64,000 nucleotides of DNA from Opitutus terrae PB90-1 (GTDB lineage Bacteria > Verrucomicrobiota > Verrucomicrobiia > Opitutales > Opitutaceae). Below the pieces are notes generated by a model. That model saw only the letters and a list, made by a program, of their open reading frames with translations, made no database searches and was not told the origin of the DNA. This document shows positions 61,619-64,000 of this stretch, in pieces. The first letter of the stretch is position 1. The number at the start of each line of letters is the position of its first letter. Location of the stretch: the NCBI RefSeq assembly GCF_000019965.1, contig NC_010571.1:3109001-3173000 (forward strand), given 5' to 3'. Position numbers and translations under genes: made by a program.

Positions 61619-63114
61619 GCGCTCCACTTGAGTTTACCTGGCTGAACAACGGCACGAGCGTGGCGTGGCCGAGCGTGCCTGAGTGGCCGGTCGAACAGTT
61701 GGTCGAGGCGACCGCGGCCGAGCTGTCGCGTGGCGGTCGGCTGTGCGCGTGGTTTGGCGTGCCGGAGCCGGGCGGCGAAACCACACGGCTGGTCGCAGTC
61801 GTCGCCGCGGATGCGGAAAACACCTTGATGGTCGGACGCAGTGAACCGTTGCGGGGAAGTTATCCCGCCCTGACGGCACGCTGCCCGCAGGCGCATTTGT
61901 TCGAGCGCGAAGTGTGGGAGCAGCACGGACTCGTGCCCGAGGGGCACCCGTGGCTCAAGCCGGTGCGTCGGCCGCAGGACCTCCCGCGCGATGCGGCGCC
62001 AGTGAACGGCGAATTTTTCCGCGTGGCGGGCGGCGAGGTGCACGAGGTGGCAGTGGGACCGGTGCACGCGGGCATCATCGAGCCCGGACATTTCCGTTTC
62101 CAATGTGCGGGCGAGGAGGTGCTGCATCTGGAGATTGCGCTCGGCTATCAGCACCGTGGGATCGAGGCGGCGCTGGTGGGCGGGCCGCATCCGCGGACCG
62201 AGCTGCAGATGCAGGTGGTGGCGGGTGACGCGTCGATTGCGCACAGCACGGCCCATGCGCTCGTCTCGGAAGTGCTCGCGGGGAGCGAGGCGCCGCTGCG
62301 CGCGCAGTGGCTGCGGGCGATTGCACTCGAGCTCGAGCGGCTGGCGAATCACACCGGCGATCTGGGCGCGCTGGCGAACGACGTGGCGTTTCTGCCGACG
62401 TCATCGGCGTGCGGGAAGATTCGCGGGGACTTTCTCAATCTCACGGCGCTGATCTGCGGGAACCGGTTTGGTCGCGGGCTGGTGCGCCCGGGCGGTTGCC
62501 GTTACGAACTCGATCCGGCGCGGCTGGGCCAGCTGCGGGAACGGCTGAAGACCGCTTTGGACGACGTGGAGGCGGCGCTGGGCTGGTTGTGGGACGCGGC
62601 GTCGGTGCGCGCGCGGTTCGAGGATGTCGGTGTGGTGAGCGACGAGCAGGCGGCGGAGATCGGCCTCGTGGGTCCGGCGGCGCGGGCGAGCGGATTGGTG
62701 CGCGACGTGCGCTACGATCACCCGGCGGGCTGGCACCGGTTCGCGCAGATGCCGGTGGCGGTGTGGCCGGGTGGCGACGTGCTGGCGCGGGCCCGGGTGC
62801 GTGCGCTCGAGATCCAGCGCTCCGGCGCGTTTATTTTGGAACAGCTCGGCGGCGCGCCCGAAGGTGAACTCGTCGCCACGCTGGATGCGCCAGCGGCCGA
62901 CACGCTGTCGGTGGCATTGGTGGAAGGCTGGCGCGGCGAGGTGTGCCACGTGGCGTTGACCGATGTCGCGCGGCGGTTCCGATGCTACAAGATCGTCGAT
63001 CCGTCGTTCCACAACTGGACCGGGATGGCGCTCGCGCTGCGCGGACAGGCAATCTCGGATTTTCCGATCTGCAACAAGAGCTTCAACCTGTCGTATTGCG
63101 GGTTCGATTTGTGA
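61615..63114 (+). CDS. NuoCD-like large subunit B, NiFe ligands lost
   Basis: The 499-residue protein has a shorter NuoC-like part (FEREVWEQHGLVPEGHPWLK) and a NuoD-like part, with VGPVHAGIIEPGHFRFQCAG and IALELERLANHTGDLGALAN. The first NiFe pair is replaced by Ala 203 and Ala 206 (VVAGDASIAH), the second by Ser 493 and Gly 496 (NLSYCGFDL). As in subunit A, the chain ends at the motif. The replacements differ from those in A at the first pair (Ala rather than Ser), which points to long separate evolution. ATG 61615 overlaps the stop of small subunit A. Confidence 0.9.
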   Translation: MSAPLEFTWLNNGTSVAWPSVPEWPVEQLVEATAAELSRGGRLCAWFGVPEPGGETTRLVAVVAADAENTLMVGRSEPLRGSYPALTARCPQAHLFEREVWEQHGLVPEGHPWLKPVRRPQDLPRDAAPVNGEFFRVAGGEVHEVAVGPVHAGIIEPGHFRFQCAGEEVLHLEIALGYQHRGIEAALVGGPHPRTELQMQVVAGDASIAHSTAHALVSEVLAGSEAPLRAQWLRAIALELERLANHTGDLGALANDVAFLPTSSACGKIRGDFLNLTALICGNRFGRGLVRPGGCRYELDPARLGQLRERLKTALDDVEAALGWLWDAASVRARFEDVGVVSDEQAAEIGLVGPAARASGLVRDVRYDHPAGWHRFAQMPVAVWPGGDVLARARVRALEIQRSGAFILEQLGGAPEGELVATLDAPAADTLSVALVEGWRGEVCHVALTDVARRFRCYKIVDPSFHNWTGMALALRGQAISDFPICNKSFNLSYCGFDL

Positions 63115-63129
63115 ACTCGAACCGGAGGA

Positions 63130-63205
63130 GATACCACGAAACACACGAAAGACACGAAAGCACACCGGCCGCGAATCACGCGAATGACCGCGAATGCGAC
63201 CGGAG
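63130..63205. repeat. CACGAAACACACGAAAGACA / CGCGAATCACGCGAATG repeat
   Basis: The 134-base gap before the last gene contains CCACGAAACACACGAAAGAC followed by ACGAAAGCAC, then CCGCGAATCACGCGAATGAC. It belongs to the family seen at 5763 and 41996. It breaks an operon in which most other genes overlap. Confidence 0.75.
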
Positions 63206-63248
63206 ATCTGCGGGCGGAAACGCGGCGCGAACAACCTGAATTCCAATC

Positions 63249-64000
63249 ATGTTTGTGGTCGATACACTGATTCACCGGCTGAAGCGCGGACGGGAAACGA
63301 TGGCGTTCCCGAACGGGCCGGCCCCGGCGCTGCCGGACCGGCACGGGGGTGCGTTGCGCGTTGACGCCTCGAAATGTGCCGACGGCTGCGCGGCGTGCGC
63401 GGAGGTGTGTCCGACGCAGGCCATCACCGTGGCGGATTCCAAGGTCGCACCACCCGGAATCACGGACGGGACGCCCGGGCCACGGGGGAATGCGTCCGCG
63501 CTCCCGAAGATTACGCTCGATCTGGGGCGCTGTGTGTTCTGTGCCGAGTGTGTGAAGACCTGTCCGGCGGGAGCGATCACGCAGACGGGCGATCATCGGA
63601 TGGCGGTGCGGCGGCGCGAGGATCTCGTGCTGGGCGCACCGGGGCAGGAGGAAGTGCGACTGGCGGCTGCGCTCGACGAAAAGCTGCGGAAGATGTTTGG
63701 CCGTTCGCTGCGGCTGCGCCAAGTGAGCGCCGGCGGCAGTGGCGCCGAGGAGGCGGATTTGAACGTGCTCGGGACGATCGGCTGGGATCTGGGCCGGTTT
63801 GGAATTCAGTTCGTCGCTTCGCCGCGGCACGCGGATGGCCTTGTCGTGACCGGGCCAGTTTCGAAAGGGATGGAGCTGGCGCTGCGGAAGACGTGGGAGG
63901 CGATGCCGGCGCCGAAGATCGTGATCGCGGTGGGCGCCGAGGCGATTTCGGGGGGCGTGTTTGCGGGCCATCCGCAGGTGCGGAACGGCGTGGATGCGAT
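63249..64000 (+). CDS. Ferredoxin and NuoB-like fusion, small subunit B, 5' part
   Basis: The gene runs off the right edge; 250 residues are visible from ATG 63249 (MFVVDTLIHRLKRGRETMAF). The ferredoxin part has both cluster motifs: Cys 43, 47, 50, 54 (KCADGCAACAEVCP, with one extra residue after the first Cys) and Cys 95, 98, 101, 105 (RCVFCAECVKTCP). The NuoB part lacks its first ligands: the CxxC is Ser 164 and Glu 167 (GGSGAEEAD), and the third is Glu 231 (VGAEAISGG). Residues 66-83 between the two ferredoxin motifs are translated from a decayed REP-like element. It pairs with large subunit B. Confidence 0.9.
   Translation, partial: MFVVDTLIHRLKRGRETMAFPNGPAPALPDRHGGALRVDASKCADGCAACAEVCPTQAITVADSKVAPPGITDGTPGPRGNASALPKITLDLGRCVFCAECVKTCPAGAITQTGDHRMAVRRREDLVLGAPGQEEVRLAAALDEKLRKMFGRSLRLRQVSAGGSGAEEADLNVLGTIGWDLGRFGIQFVASPRHADGLVVTGPVSKGMELALRKTWEAMPAPKIVIAVGAEAISGGVFAGHPQVRNGVDA
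63455..63495. repeat. Decayed REP-like element inside small subunit B
   Basis: CCGGAATCACGGACGGGACG and on, through CGGGCCACGG, matches the intergenic half-element at 36441-36468 (AGAATCACGGGCGGGACGCC and on) with few changes. It is read in frame between two Fe-S motifs. Confidence 0.75.

Noticed and set aside
59182-63114. Active group 4 NiFe hydrogenase or formate hydrogenlyase
   Set aside because: All four cysteine ligands are replaced in both large subunits, and no formate dehydrogenase or maturation peptidase gene is seen.

Overview
The window is high-GC bacterial chromosome. It most resembles an Opitutus-like member of the Verrucomicrobiota (Opitutaceae). That is an inference from the GC content, the linked protein kinase and ECF sigma genes, the set of energy-conserving membrane genes and a very heavy load of palindromic and text-like dispersed repeats; no marker gene was compared. 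Genes lie on both strands in short operons, and there is no rRNA, tRNA or CRISPR array that I can see.

Layout. 1-2.7 kb (minus): rpsO then pnp (runs off the left edge), with dciA upstream. 2.9-6.8 kb (minus): a peptide ABC permease pair (oppB, oppC) and an MsbA-like exporter. 7-13.7 kb: a glycine-rich protein, an ECF sigma factor, a soluble histidine kinase, a membrane Ser/Thr kinase and an unknown 176-residue protein, which look like a signalling island. 14.0-15.3 kb: a complete IS481-family insertion sequence. 15.4-24.4 kb: a sulfur assimilation locus. On the minus strand run cysI, cysH, cysD, cysN, an Rrf2 regulator and a serine acetyltransferase; divergent from them are cobA and cbiX for the siroheme that CysI needs. 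24.4-31.2 kb (minus): three tandem OppA-type lipoproteins with an M28 peptidase. 31.2-34.5 kb: ispF, ispD, pyrF and ispE. 34.6-48.5 kb: housekeeping and transport genes (ptsI, a cytidylate-kinase-like gene, folA, a GIDE-LemA fusion, ald, a cyclophilin, recF, a TauE permease, ruvC, a DUF3667 protein, SulP, and an HTH-EIIA fusion).

48.8-64 kb is the most interesting part: a long plus-strand operon for a membrane-bound complex related to hydrogenase-4 and complex I. The membrane block B-C-E-F occurs twice in a row. It is followed by two different large subunits (NuoCD-like), each paired with a ferredoxin/NuoB fusion; the second fusion runs off the right edge. Both large subunits have lost all four cysteines that would hold the NiFe centre, so this is an energy-converting hydrogenase-related (Ehr-like) machine and not a hydrogenase. 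The two small subunits have lost complementary Fe-S clusters. Fusion A keeps the NuoB cluster and one ferredoxin cluster; fusion B keeps both ferredoxin clusters but has lost the NuoB ligands visible here. This suggests two half-complexes that work together.

A second theme is repeats. At least four palindromic families sit between genes, and copies also sit in frame inside genes: the kinase, the TauE permease, the tail of the first HyfC-like subunit and the last ferredoxin/NuoB fusion. This is reminiscent of the protein-coding palindromic elements of Rickettsia.
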